DNA from: Pseudorasbora parva
Lineage: Eukaryota > Chordata > Actinopteri > Cypriniformes > Gobionidae
NCBI RefSeq assembly: GCF_024679245.1
Contig: NC_090186.1
Coordinates: 44,607,569 to 44,671,568 of the forward strand
DNA length: 64,000 bases
Reading direction: 5' to 3'
Of the stretch, positions 1 to 51,900 are shown one piece after another. The notes beneath the pieces are model-generated. The model worked only from the letters and a program-made list of their open reading frames with translations, was not told where the DNA came from and did not search any database. Position 1 is the first letter of the stretch; each line of letters begins with the position of its first letter. The position numbers and the translations under genes were made by a program.

Positions 1-170
1 GCTTAAAGGGACAGTATGTACATCTGGCCGTTAGTGGACGCTTATTCAAAACAATAACAAAGGCGTAGCTTGATGATGGTGAATGAGTGTGGAATGATGG
101 GAATTTAACATTCCCTGAACTTGAACTTTCCTACAATTGCGTTTGATCAGTTAAAATCGCATCATTATCA

Positions 171-3100
171 CAAGTCTCAAGTCTTTAGGGTCAAAGTCAA
201 GTCTCAAGTCTTTAGGGTCAAAGTCAAGTCTCAAGTCTTTAGGGTCTAAGTCAAGTCTCAAGTCTTTGGGATCCAAGTCAAGTCTCAAGTCTTTAGGGAC
301 CAAGTCAAGTCTCAAGTCTTTGGGATCCAAGTCAAGTCTCAAGTCTTTAGGGACCAAGTCAAGTCTCAAGTCTTTGGGATCCAAGTCAAGTCTCAAGTCT
401 TTAGGGACCAAGTCAAGTCTCAAGTCTTTGGGGTCCAAGTCAAGTCTCAAGTCTTTAGGGTCCAAGTCAAGTCTCAAATCTTTGGGATCTAAGTCAAGTC
501 TCAAGTCTTTAGGGTCCAAGTCAAGTCTCAAGTCTTTAGGGTCCAAGTCAAGTCTCAAGTCTTTAGGGTCCAAGTCAAGTCTCAAGCCTTTAGGGTCCAA
601 GTCAAGTCTCAAGTCTTTAGGATCCAAGTCAAGTCTCAAGTCTTTAGGGGCCAAGTCAAGTCTCAAGTCTTTGGGGTCCAAGTCAAGTCTCAAGTCTTTA
701 GGGGCCAAGTCAAGTCTTTAGGGACCAAGTCAAGTCTCAAGTCTTTAGGACCAAGTCAAGTCTCAAGTCTTTGGGATCCAAGTCAAGTCTCAAGTCTTTA
801 GGGACCAAGTCAAGTCTCAAGTCTTTAGGGTCCAAGTCAAGTCTCAAGTCTTTAGGATCCATGTCAAGTCTCAAGTATTTAGGGTCCAAGTCAAGTCTCA
901 AGACTTTAGGGTCCAAGTCAAGTCTCAAGTATTTAGGATCCAAGTCAAGTCTCAAGTCTTTAGGGTCCAAGTCAAGTCTCAAGTCTTTAGGGTCCAAGTC
1001 AAGTCTCAAGTCTTTAGGGGCCAAGTCAAGTCTTTAGGGACCAAGTCAAGTCTCAAGTCTTTAGGACCAAGTCAAGTCTCAAGTCTTTGGGATCCAAGTC
1101 AAGTCTCAAGTCTTTAGGGACCAAGTCAAGTCTCAAGTCTTTAGGGTCCAAGTCAAGTCTCAAGTCTTTAGGATCCATGTCAAGTCTCAAGTATTTAGGG
1201 TCCAAGTCAAGTCTCAAGACTTTAGGGTCCAAGTCAAGTCTCAAGTCTTTAGGATCCATGTCAAGTTTCAAGTCTTTGGGATCCATGTCAAGTCTCAAGT
1301 CTTTGGGATCCAAGTCAAGTCTCAAGTCTTTAGGATCCAAGTCAAGTCTCAAGTCTTTAGGTTCCAAGTCAAGTCTCAAGTCTTTAGGGACCAAGTCAAG
1401 TCTCAAGTCTTTAGGGTCCAAGTCAAGTCTCAAGTCTTTAGGATCCATGTCAAGTCTCAAGTATTTAGGGTCCAAGTCAAGTCTCAAGACTTTAGGGTCC
1501 AAGTCAAGTCTCAAGTATTTAGGGTCCAAGTCAAGTCTCAAGTCTTTAGGGTCCAAGTCAAGTCTCAAGCCTTTAGGGTCCAAGTCAAGTCTCAAGTCTT
1601 TAGGATCCAAGTCAAGTCTCAAGTCTTTAGGATCCATGTCAAGTCTCAAGTCTTTGGGGTCCAAGTCAAGTCTCAAGTCTTTAGGGTCCAAGTCAAGTCT
1701 CAAGTCTTTAGGGACCAAGTCAAGTCTCAAGTCTTTAGGACCAAGTCAAGTCTCAAGTCTTTGGGATCCAAGTCAAGTCTCAAGTCTTTAGGGACCAAGT
1801 CAAGTCTCAAGTCTTTAGGGTCCAAGTCAAGTCTCAAGTCTTTAGGGTCCAAGTCAAGTCTCAAGTCTTTAGGGTCCAAGTCAAGTCTCAAGCCTTTAGG
1901 GTCCAAGTCAAGGCTCAAGTCTTTAGGATCCAAGTCAAGTCTCAAGTCTTTAGGATCCATGTCAAGTCTCAAGTCTTTAGGGTCCAAGTCAAGTCTCAAG
2001 TCTTTAGGGTCCAAGTCAAGTCTCAAGTCTTTGGGATCCATGTCAAGTCTCAAGTCTTTGGGATCCAAGTCAAGTCTCAAGTCTTTAGGATCCAAGTCAA
2101 GTCTCAAGTCTTTAGGGTCCAAGTCAAGTCTCAAGTCTTTAGGATCCAAGTCAAGTCTCAAGTCTTTAGGATCCATGTCAAGTCTCAAGTCTTTGGGATC
2201 AAAGTCAAGTCTCAAGTCTTTGGGATCAAAGTCAAGTCTCAAGTCTTTGGGATCAAAGTCAAGTCTCAAGTCTTTGGGATCCATGTCAAGTCTCAAGTCT
2301 TTGGGATCCAAGTCAAGTCTCAAGTCTTTAGGATCCAAGTCAAGTCTCAAGTCTTTAGGGTCCAAGTCAAGTCTCAAGTCTTTAGGGTCCAAGTCAAGTC
2401 TCAAGTCTTTAGGATCCATGTCAAGTCTCAAGTCTTTGGGATCCATGTCAAGTCTCAAGTCTTTGGGATCCAAGTCAAGTCTCAAGTCTTTAGGATCCAA
2501 GTCAAGTCTCAAGTCTTTAGGTTCCAAGTCAAGTCTCAAGTCTTTAGGGTCCAAGTCAAGTCTCAAGTCTTTAGGGTCCAAGTCAAGTCTCAAGTCTTTG
2601 GGATCCATGTCAAGTCTCAAGTCTTTGGGATCCAAGTCAAGTCTCAAGTCTTTAGGATCCAAGTCAAGTCTCAAGTCTTTAGGATCCAAGTCAAGTCTCA
2701 AGTCTTTAGGATCCAAGTCAAGTCTCAAGTCTTTAGGATCCATGTCAAGTCTCAAGTCTTTGGGATCAAAGTCAAGTCTCAAGTCTTTGGGATCAAAGTC
2801 AAGTCTCAAGTCTTTGGGATCAAAGTCAAGTCTCAAGTCTTTGGGATCCATGTCAAGTCTCAAGTCTTTGGGATCCAAGTCAAGTCTCAAGTCTTTAGGA
2901 TCCAAGTCAAGTCTCAAGTCTTTAGGGTCCAAGTCAAGTCTCAAGTCTTTAGGGTCCAAGTCAAGTCTCAAGTCTTTAGGGTCCAAGTCAAGTCTCAAGT
3001 CTTTAGGATCCATGTCAAGTCTCAAGTCTTTGGGATCCATGTCAAGTCTCAAGTCTTTGGGATCCAAGTCAAGTCTCAAGTCTTTAGGATCCAAGTCAAG

Positions 3101-3241
3101 TCTCAAGTCTTTAGGTTCCAAGTCAAGTCTCAAGTCTTTAGGGTCCAAGTCAAGTCTCAAGTCTTTAGGGACCAAGTCAAGTCTCAAGTCTTTAGGGTCC
3201 AAGTCAAGTCTCAAGTCTTTAGGGTCCAAGTCAAGTCTCAA
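171..3241. repeat. 27-bp minisatellite array, about 114 copies
   Basis: Tandem units of 27 bp built on AAGTCAAGTCTCAAGTCTTT plus GGGTCC or GGATCC variants. Because 27 is a multiple of three and the unit lacks stops in two frames, both strands read as long nonapeptide repeats (DPKDLRLDL on minus, KSSLKSLGS on plus). I do not regard these as genes. Variant units recur in blocks: three consecutive GGGATCAAAG-type units appear near 2195 and again near 2762, 567 bp (21 units) apart, so there is higher-order structure. The array lies in fig4 intron 10. Confidence 0.97.
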
Positions 3242-3693
3242 TATCTAAAACTTCTTAAATCAAGACCCATTTACTAGATGAGTAAAATTAAATAAGATAT
3301 TTTTGCTTGTTTTCTGGGGAAAAATATCAAAATGAAGTGAGTTTTTGCTTAAAACAGGAAAAATGATCTGCCAGTGGGGTAAGAAAAAATCTTATTTCTG
3401 TTTGAGACGGAAACAAGAAACAAGATTATTTTTCTCACCCCATTGGCAGATCATTTTGCCTGTTTTAAGCAAAAACACTCTTCATTTTGATTTTATTTTC
3501 AACAAAACAAATTCGTTTTACTTATATTTGCATGTTATCACTATTTTGATTAATTTCTATGTAAAGCACTTTGAATTGCCATTGTGTCTGAAATATGCTA
3601 TGCAAATAAAATCGCCTTGCCTATATAGTAAATGCATCTTGTTTTAAGAATTGTTAGATATTTAGACTAGAAACAAGACAAAATTACTGAGTA
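3242..3693. mobile_element. Old, 5'-truncated copy of the CACTGC palindromic MITE
   Basis: The stretch holds the diagnostic hairpin core of the family, ctgccagtgggg and its mirror ccccattggcag, but is more diverged than the other copies. Its left end is missing: the sequence from aatatctaaaac onward matches the interior of the family consensus and joins the 27-bp satellite directly. Its right arm is interrupted by a LINE-like tail at about 3556-3622. It ends at actgagta, where the next copy begins. Confidence 0.75.
3556..3622 (+). repeat. LINE (L2-like) 3' tail fragment
   Basis: The motif gtaaagcactttgaattgcc, followed by ..gctatgcaaataaaatcgccttgcc, is the typical 3' tail shared by many fish L2-type LINEs and the SINEs they mobilise. 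Only about 70 bp is present, inside the old MITE copy. Confidence 0.55.
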
Positions 3694-4072
3694 CACTGCA
3701 AAAAATGCTCTTCTTACTCAGTATTTTTGTCTTGTTTCTAGTCCAAACATCTACAAATTCTTAAAACAAGAAGTATTTAATAGACAAGCAAAAGTAATTG
3801 TCTTGTTTTGGGAAAATAACTCAAAATGAAGAGAGTTTTTGCTTAAAATAAGATAAATAATCTGCCAATGGGGTGAGAAAAATAATCTTGTTTTCTGTTT
3901 GAATTAAGATTATTTTTCTCACCCCATTGGCAGATTATTTATCTTATTTTAAGTAAAAACAAGACAATAATTTTTACTTGTCAAGTAAATGTTTCTTAAA
4001 TGTAAGAATCTTTAGATGTTTGGACTAGAAACAAGACAAAAATACTGAGTAAGAAAAGCATTTTCTGCAGTG
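3694..4072. mobile_element. CACTGC-ended palindromic MITE, copy 1
   Basis: The termini are CACTGCAAAAAATGC and its inverse. The two arms are nearly perfect inverted repeats meeting at a small loop (tctgttt) between ctgccaatggggtgag and ctcaccccattggcag. It has no coding capacity. No target duplication can be identified with confidence, so the superfamily is left open. The same family recurs at 4966, 13011, 20827, 23537 and 44627. Confidence 0.9.
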
Positions 4073-4965
4073 CATGATGTGATGTACACATATTGTGGAT
4101 GATGACTCAAACATAACGTCCTTCTGCTCCTCTATAGGGAACAATGACTAATCCAAGATGAAGACTAGTAAGACATTATCTGTGCGGCTCACACGGCTGC
4201 GAGCAGAAACACACGTGATTCGCCGGCGGTTAAAGCGCTCAATCCTTGGGCCAAATTTGCACGTGCTGTTAAAAAACTCTTAGAAAATCATTCCTCCTGC
4301 GGCCCACAATGCCGTCTTCCTCCCACATCAACACTGCCCTGACACACACACTCCCAACTGGAGGCCAGTGCAAAACACACACACATACATACACAGTTTG
4401 AGCTCTCACATTCAGTGTGTTTGACACACACACACACGTGTGTCGTCCACATGTTAAATGAGCGTGTGGAGTTAATTAGACTACATTCTTAGCATGTAAT
4501 GCGCCTCATTTGGGTCATTAAGGAGCTTTTGTCACATGCTTTTATCTAGATGGAGAAAATACGGAGACATGCACTCTGAAACAAAGCCACAAACACACAT
4601 GTGTGTTTTAAACCTGTCAGGGACAACTTTGTGTTAAATGTGTGTCCTTTTGGCACGTCGCCTTCACACGGACATCACGTGGCTGGATCAAACTGGACCG
4701 AGGCGTTTTGGGTCTTTGTTTTGTCATCCTTCCTGACAACGTGAGAAATTTGGACAGCAAATCTTGCATGAAAACATCAGTGTGTGTTTGTTAGCAGACG
4801 TGTGCATGTGCATTTCTTCATGTGTGCAGTCAGTGGGGTATTTCTAGCAAGTGCATTAGATAAAAGTGTTCAGCTTTCCGGGAGCTTTTAAAGAAATGAA
4901 TACTTTCATCAAGCTAGGATGCATAACACTGACCAAAAGTGACCGTAAAGACATTTATAGTGTCA
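4073..4965. other. Unassigned intron 10 sequence
   Basis: Mostly non-repetitive, with short CA tracts near 4370-4435. I looked on the minus strand for the next fig4 exon, which should follow the LVK codons of exon 10, and did not find one. Confidence 0.6.
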
Positions 4966-5707
4966 CACTGCAAAAAATGCTCTTCTTCCTCAGTATTTTT
5001 GTCTTGTTTCTAGTCCAAACATCTAAAAATTCTTAAAAGAAGAAGTATTTACTAGACAAGTAAAAGTAATTGTCTTGTGTGGTGTGACAGGCAGCGGGGC
5101 GAGGGACCGCGAGAGCGGGCCGGTGATTAATGTTGACAAGTGCCAGCTGCGTGGCACACCGGTCTCGTCTCGCGGCCATGTGACGGGAGCATATAAGGAG
5201 GAGCAAGGGCTGCGGAAGACGAGAGAGGACCAGTCCTGGAGTTTATGTTTAGTTTTGTTTTACGTGTTATTATGTGTTAGTGGGCAGTCGTCCGTGAGGG
5301 GCTGCCCGCGGTTTTACTTTCGTTTTGTTTATTTATTTTGAAATAAATGTTGTTGGACGTTCACCGGTTCCCACCTCCTTCCTTCCCATCTACGAACCGT
5401 ATTACATCTTGTTTTGGGGAAAATAACTCTAAATGAAGAGAGTTTTTGCTTAAAATAAGATCAATAATCTGCCAATGGGGTGAGAAAAATAATCTTAATT
5501 CAAACAGAAAACAAGATTATTTTTCTCACCCCATTGGCAGATTATTTATCTTATTTTAAGCAAAAACTCTCTTCATTTTGAGTTATTTTTTCCCCAAAAC
5601 AAAACAATAATTTTTACTTGTCAAGTAAATGTTTCTAAATGTAAGAATTTTTTGATGTTTGGACTAGAAACAAGACAAAAATACTAAATAAGAAAAGCAT
5701 TTTTTCA
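4966..5707. mobile_element. CACTGC-ended palindromic MITE, copy 2, split by a solo LTR
   Basis: The left end cactgcaaaaaatgctcttc starts at 4966 and the right arm runs out near 5707. The left arm breaks inside the family motif aattgtcttgttttgggg. The missing half of that motif resumes at 5407, after a 329-bp insertion flanked by TCTTG. Confidence 0.88.
5078..5406 (+). mobile_element. Solo LTR of an LTR retrotransposon (Gypsy-like)
   Basis: 329 bp beginning TGTGGTGTGACAGG and ending CGTATTACA, flanked by the direct repeat TCTTG at 5073-5077 and 5407-5411. TG...CA ends with a 5-bp duplication are diagnostic of an LTR. A TATA-like catataagg near 5190 and an aataaa near 5341 fit a promoter and poly(A) signal in the plus orientation. 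No internal region is present, so the rest was probably lost by LTR-LTR recombination. The Gypsy assignment is by general resemblance only. Confidence 0.85.
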
Positions 5708-6027
5708 GCCGTATTTATATAATTTTTTACCTCAAATAGAACGCTATATCCAACAGCCTGGAACGTGTTTCGCTTCCACTAAGGAAGGTCAATAATACAC
5801 ACTCTGGCGTCGTTTATGTGTAAAGACATCACTTCCGGTATACACAATCTGCCGTAGTTTACGCCAATGCCAGAAGTGAACTTAGTACACGCCGTCACGA
5901 ATAATCCCAGTACTCGTAAACAAATAATACCAGAGCGTGAATTATTGACCTTATACCGGAAGTGAAGCGCGCTCCAGGCTGTTGGATATAGCGCTATATT
6001 TGAGGTAAAAAATTATATAAATACGGC
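5708..6027. mobile_element. Palindromic MITE with GCCGTATTTATATAA ends
   Basis: The inverted arms gccgtatttatataattttt...caacagcctgg and ccaggctgttgg...aattatataaatacggc flank a centre rich in CGT/ACG. It is non-coding and starts where the preceding MITE copy ends. Target duplication not resolved. Confidence 0.85.
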
Positions 6028-6164
6028 TCGATTTCTCACACAAACTGACCGTTTTATGTTTTAAGACATCAGTGTGTCGTCATGAGCCACAGGGCTCTGT
6101 GTGCATGTTCTCCAAGCATGGTTTTTTTTTGCTCTCATAGAGTTGTTCCCCATTCACATCATTA

Positions 6165-6422
6165 GGGACTTTAAGCAACAGCCACTGATGGAACGGCAAC
6201 GGCGTTCTGGCGTTCTATTGCGCATGCGCGACTTTAACTGCTACTTCGTGACGCTCTACTGTAACCGTCTACTACGGGAGAACAGCTGATTTGCCGTAGT
6301 CATTAATACGTGACAGATTAGATAAGTAAATATAGTCTATTTTGCGTTCTTTGGCTACGGCAGTTAAAAGTTTATTTCCGGTCGCTGTTGCCGTTCCATC
6401 AGTGGCTGTTGCTTAAAGTCCC
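6165..6422. mobile_element. TA-flanked MITE with GGGACTTTAAGCAAC ends
   Basis: Terminal inverted repeats of about 40 bp begin gggactttaagcaacagcc and end ggctgttgcttaaagtccc. A TA dinucleotide flanks both sides (6163-6164 and 6423-6424), compatible with a Tc1/mariner- or Harbinger-type target. It is 258 bp long and non-coding. Confidence 0.82.
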
Positions 6423-6424
6423 TA

Positions 6425-7016
6425 ATATATGACCGACACACAGCAACGGCTGAGTTAAAAATCTTCATTTGTGTTCTCCTGAAGAAACAAACACACCTAT
6501 GATGCCCTGGGGGTCAGCAGATAAACATCACAGGCTCATTTATGGCTGAACTATCCCTTTAAACATGACATTTAATTCTTCTTGTGTCCATCTAATGGGC
6601 GATCTGTGGTCTAATGATTCTATTGTTGCCTACCCAATCATTTTGACTGAAGGCAAAGTGAAGTTTCATAACTTTATATTTTTAAGGATATAAAAATATA
6701 CATGCAGTGAAGATCCAGGTCATCCAGGTGATGTTAGTGCGTTGGCTCAACCACATTTGTGTGGCTGTTAATGCTTAATATTTTTTTTTAATGAAAATAA
6801 AAAGAGGCAGAGTGGTGTTTTATGGCATATTTCTCATGGAGCGCCTTGAACGCGCGTCTATTTCACTTCAAATGCTCGATTTCTACGCACGTCCAATTAG
6901 CTGCGGATGCACGAATGGATTAAAAATGTTCACGCGTCAAACTAGACGCGATTTTGATGCTCTATTAGCGCTCGGTGTGAACGTAGCATGAGTGTGTTGG
7001 GAATGCGGAGTCTCAC
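6425..7016. other. Intron 10 flank with a probable half-transposon
   Basis: 6425-6785 shows nothing recognisable. About 6790-6995 is GC-rich with repeated acgcg motifs and ends ggtgtgaacgtagcat. That resembles one arm of a fish DNA transposon (inference); the other arm is absent. It stops about 20 bp short of the exon 10 donor. Confidence 0.4.
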
Positions 7017-47485
<40,469 letters not shown>

Positions 47486-48354
47486 GATGATGAAGATGAT
47501 GATGATGATGCTTTCATCCAATCAGTGACCCTTCAGACAGTAAACATGCAAATGAGACACTGACCATCGCAAAGCTTTACATTCTGAAACTTCTCTGTTA
47601 TTTATGGCTACAGATTATAAGATCAAGTTCATAGCCTGCAAATAATGAATCAATAATTAATCATGGATACTACGTTGTTTATATTTTGTTTAAAGCTGTT
47701 TTTTTAATTTAGCCTGTTTTGTAGAAGCTATATAATATATTTGTATGCTTCCCAGAAGAAAAAAATTATAGTACATTTACAATTGTATCGATTATAATAA
47801 TATTTCTAAAGCAAAATAACGTAATTCCAATGATACCAAGATCATTAACCTAATGTCATTCTTCATAAATCTCAAATATATAAATACATAATAATAGAGA
47901 TTGTAAAATAATAAATAATAATGTCATTTCAATGAACAGGTGAAATAACGCTTGAGTGAGCTCATTTCTACATATAAATATATAAATGATATGATAATAC
48001 AGGAGTAATCTAATGTGAATATAAGAAGAAATGTCTCGTCATGTTTACTTCCTCTTCGCGCTTAAAAAAATAGACGGTTTCTGAATGACATTTGACGGAA
48101 TTAAAACAAGTGATAAAGAAATGATACTTACATTAAGAGTACGCCTGCATGAGTGTCGATATTTGGAGAAATATTGTGCATAAACGAAACGCAACAATAA
48201 GTCATGTGACTGTCATGCAGTGCAGCTGAGACGGAGTCTCTACTGGGACAAACAACATGAACGCGAAAGCGATTTGAAAAAAGAAAAAGACCTTACTGCT
48301 CAACACTGCGCGGGATAGTTTTGTGAGTATGAAAAACATTTTAAAAAATGTTTT
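47486..48354 (-). promoter_or_regulatory. fig4: fig4 5' UTR and promoter region
   Basis: Upstream flank of the ATG up to the BEL target site. An ATTGG (inverted CCAAT) lies near 47517 in transcript sense. A strong donor-like TTAAT|GTAAGTAT at 48132/48131 could end a non-coding first exon, with an acceptor somewhere before 47490. No TATA box is obvious. The transcription start cannot be set from sequence alone. Confidence 0.45.
48201..48210. promoter_or_regulatory. Palindromic MiT/TFE (CLEAR-like) E-box
   Basis: GTCATGTGAC, a one-base variant of the CLEAR palindrome GTCACGTGAC bound by TFEB/TFE3. TCATGTGA is also the MITF-type M-box core. It lies 716 bp upstream of the fig4 ATG. Confidence 0.5.
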
Positions 48355-48359
48355 GTTGT

Positions 48360-48811
48360 TGTAAAGGCCATCAGAGTAGTTAAGCATTATTTTGATCATA
48401 GCTACATTATATGGTTTTATTATTACGGTATCAGGCTTTTATTTTGATAACCAAAAAACCGGAAGTATGAGAACGGAAATGTACCTGGCGAGCGCCGAAA
48501 AGACGAAAGGAAAGTCGGAAAGGTTCACAGTTAAAAACAGTTAAAACTACAAGGTTTAGCTTCAGTCAATTGGAGAACAAGGTTTGTAAAGAAATATATT
48601 TGAGCTATTTGAAATGTTTATCGTAAAATGTATAACTTTGTAATGCTATCGGATTGAAACTAGTGTAATGAGCTGTGTAATGTTCAAAATGTGATGGTAA
48701 TGCATGGTTTATTTGCTTTTACTCAGCTCTTACGTTGGTTAATGACAAGGACGGCAATAAAATTCACTTAACCATCAGTTCTGGCCTTCTCAATATTGAT
48801 TGGATGCTACA
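48360..48811 (+). repeat. BEL/Pao 5' LTR
   Basis: 452 bp. A TATA-like cattatatgg is near 48405 and an AATAAA is near 48757 (ggcaataaaattcac). The last bases, CTACA, are followed by gtaagag, which also reads as a splice donor. Confidence 0.95.
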
Positions 48812-48937
48812 GTAAGAGCTTGACCACCGCCACATGCTGCACAACGGGGCTAAAGGATCCATCGGCAATTCCCGCGAAGTCCAGCAGAGGGCAGAAGTTG
48901 GTCAGAAAATAAAACAGTTCAACGAAAGGTGCTCAAA

Positions 48938-51900
48938 ATGGAAGAATCACAGGCTGCTTCAGTAAGTCAAATTGACATAAATGAACAGATCACAAACTTA
49001 CAACAAGAAATTCAAGATTTAAAAGACTCACTTAAAGACGAAATTGAGGATAGATCAAGCATTATAGATTCAATCAGGTGCAAGGAACGAATCTTAACAG
49101 AGTTTCAAGACAAAGCTCAAAGCATGTCAAGTTTGCCAAGACGTTCTGAAAGAGTTAAAGTACCAACAGAAAGGATGATAACATTCCAAAGGGAAGAAAT
49201 GAGTAAAAGGGAAAAAAGACTAACAACTCTTTATGAACAATGGAAAATACAGGCACGCGAAACAAGAGAAAGGTTAAAGGTAGATATCACAGACAAGGAG
49301 ATGTCAGAACTCGCAGACATAATAGAGAAAAGGAGAGATGATGTATTGAAGTCATATTCAGAAATAAGAAACCAAATGGCACCATCATCTGACATAAGGA
49401 GAAAGATTGATGCATGCGATGCAGTAACTCATGACATCGTAAAGATAATTCTGGAAAGATTAAGTGGTGTTGATGAGGATTTTGATGCAGAGCGCGAAAG
49501 AACTCGTTTACGTGGACTCTTAGAGCATGAGTATGCCCAGTCCATATATGGCTCAACCGCAGGTTCAAATCGCAGCCAACGGTCCTCAGCTTCACAGCTC
49601 ACAGCAAAACGAGCCGACGCAGCAGCAGAGCTAGCTGCAAAGGAAGCTGAATATGAGATCGTACTAGAGGAACAAAGACAACAGGAAAGGATAAAAGCTC
49701 TAGAGGAGGAGCACAAGAAACAAATGGCAGCTCAAACATCAGAGTTGGAACGCTTGAAAGCACAGAGGGAAGTGAAAGCAGCTCGAGCCAGGTTTGAAGC
49801 ATATAACAGAGAGTTATCACAGGTGGATGATGTAAAGTCAATTAAAAGTGAACAGGTGAGCCCATATTTCACACCCACACCAGCGCTCTCTTTCATTCCT
49901 GTGCAAACAGCTCCCCCTAGTGTCAGTCAACTAGCTCAAGCAGTGCAGGACAGCATTAAACTGAACAGACTTCCCACGCCAGAACCAACAGTGTTTAGTG
50001 GCGACCCTATAAGCTTCATTGAATGGAAATCCACTTTCATATCACTGATTGAACAAAAGGGCATCTCAGCAGCAGACAAATTGTACTATTTGAAAAGATA
50101 CGTAACAGGCCCAGCGCGAAAATGCCTTGAAGGCACTTTCTTTAGAAATGATGAGGAAGCATATAACGACGCTTGGCACAAACTAAACCAAAGGTACGGC
50201 CAGCCTTTCGTGATTCAGAAGGCATTTAGAGAAAGGCTATCAAATTGGCCTAAAGTGCAGTCTAGAGATGCTGATGGACTAAGGGCATTTGCAGATTTCA
50301 TAAATGCATGCATGCTTGCAATGCCACATGTAAAGGGTCTACAAATACTCAATGACAGTGAAGAAAACCAAAAATTGTTGCACAAACTACCAGACTGGAT
50401 AAACGCGAGATGGAACAGACAGGTAACAAAGACTTTAATGGAGGGCGGTGAGTTTCCAAGTTTTATTGCCTTTGCCTCCTTCCTCTCATTAGAAGCTGAA
50501 GTCGCCTGCAATCCAGTCACCTCCATTCATGCACTTCGCTGCACTGAAACAAACAGTGACAGAAGGAACACAAAGGAAATCAAAAGGAATAAGGCAAGTG
50601 TATATAACACAAACACCACAGAACAAAGTGATAAAAGGACAATAACAAAAATACTCAATGGCTCTCCCTGCACGATGTGCCAAGGCACCCATCAACTTCA
50701 CAAGTGCCCTGACCTCTTGAAAATGTCTCTAGAAAACAGAAAGAAGCATGTGAAAGACAATAGACTTTGTTATGGCTGTCTAAAACCAGGACACAGTGCT
50801 AAGGACTGCAAACGCCGCCTCACTTGTGAAACTTGCACAAAGCGACACCCGACATGTCTTCATGATGAAAACTACAGGAATGGTCTGCAAAGAGAAACAC
50901 GTGTGAGCACAAACCATGCAGCTCAAGGTAGCTCATCTGAAACAGCAACAGCCATGTCACTCAACGTTGCCAGATCTGAACAGTCAGTCAGCACCTCAAT
51001 GATAGTTCCAGTATGGCTGTCCACTACCACTAATCCACTCAAGGAAAAGCTGGTCTATGCCTTATTAGACACACAGAGCGACACTGTATTCATTGATCAG
51101 GATGTCACACATGAGCTGCAGGCAGATGTTTGTCCAGTAAAGTTGAAACTAACAACTATGATGGGTAGAAATGCAGTTGTAAGCAGTGGAAAGGTGTCTG
51201 ATCTCTTAGTGAGAGGTTATAACTCAGCCACAGTCATTAAGCTCCCCACTGCATACACAAAGGATTACATACCTGCTAACAGAGAACACATACCTACATG
51301 TGAAACAGCCAAACAATGGAGTCACTTGCTGCCGATTATAGACGAGGTCCCTCCACTCCTCGGTTGTGAAGTAAGTCTTCTCATAGGCTATACTTGTCCT
51401 AGAGCTCTCGCACCCAAACAAGTAATCTTAGGCAAAGAAAATGAGCCATATGCCATTCACACTGATTTGGGATGGAGCATAGTTGGCAACTCGACACCAT
51501 ACCACGAAACCTATTCAGTGAGCAGTCTCTGTCACCGAATCATTGTTAAAGAAATCCCTCCCTCAACTCCAGCAGATGCAATACGTGTTTTGGAGAGAGA
51601 TTTCAAAGAGACTGACGGGAATGAAAAGACGGTGTCACAAGAGGACTTAGTATTCCTTCAGAAACTCGAGCATGGCATAACACAGACTGAAAATGGACAT
51701 TTTGAAATGCCATTACCCTTTAAAGAAAGACCACAAATGCCGGATAACAGACAACTCGCCGAAACCAGACTAAATCAGCTCAAGCGCAAATTTCTGAAAG
51801 ATGAAAAATACAAAAGGGAATACATGAAATATATGAGTGACATCATCAAAAGGGGTGACGCTGAAAAGACTGACGAGGATGGACCGCCCGGAGAGACATG

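Noticed and set aside
171..3241. CRISPR array
   Set aside because: There are no unique spacers between repeats and the units are contiguous. The setting is a vertebrate intron. The same holds for the 33-, 36- and 21-bp arrays.
151..3248. Long open frames on both strands (up to 504 codons) with nonapeptide repeats
   Set aside because: They follow from a 27-bp unit lacking stops. The complementary frames mirror each other, and no start context, splice site or non-repeat domain supports a protein.
5075..5341. 88-codon frame with arginine-rich start
   Set aside because: It lies wholly within the solo LTR at 5078-5406 and has no homologue I recognise.
1..7016. Search for fig4 exon 11 in the left 7 kb
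   Set aside because: No minus-strand segment matched the expected charged sequence after LVK with a proper acceptor. The exon is presumably beyond the window.
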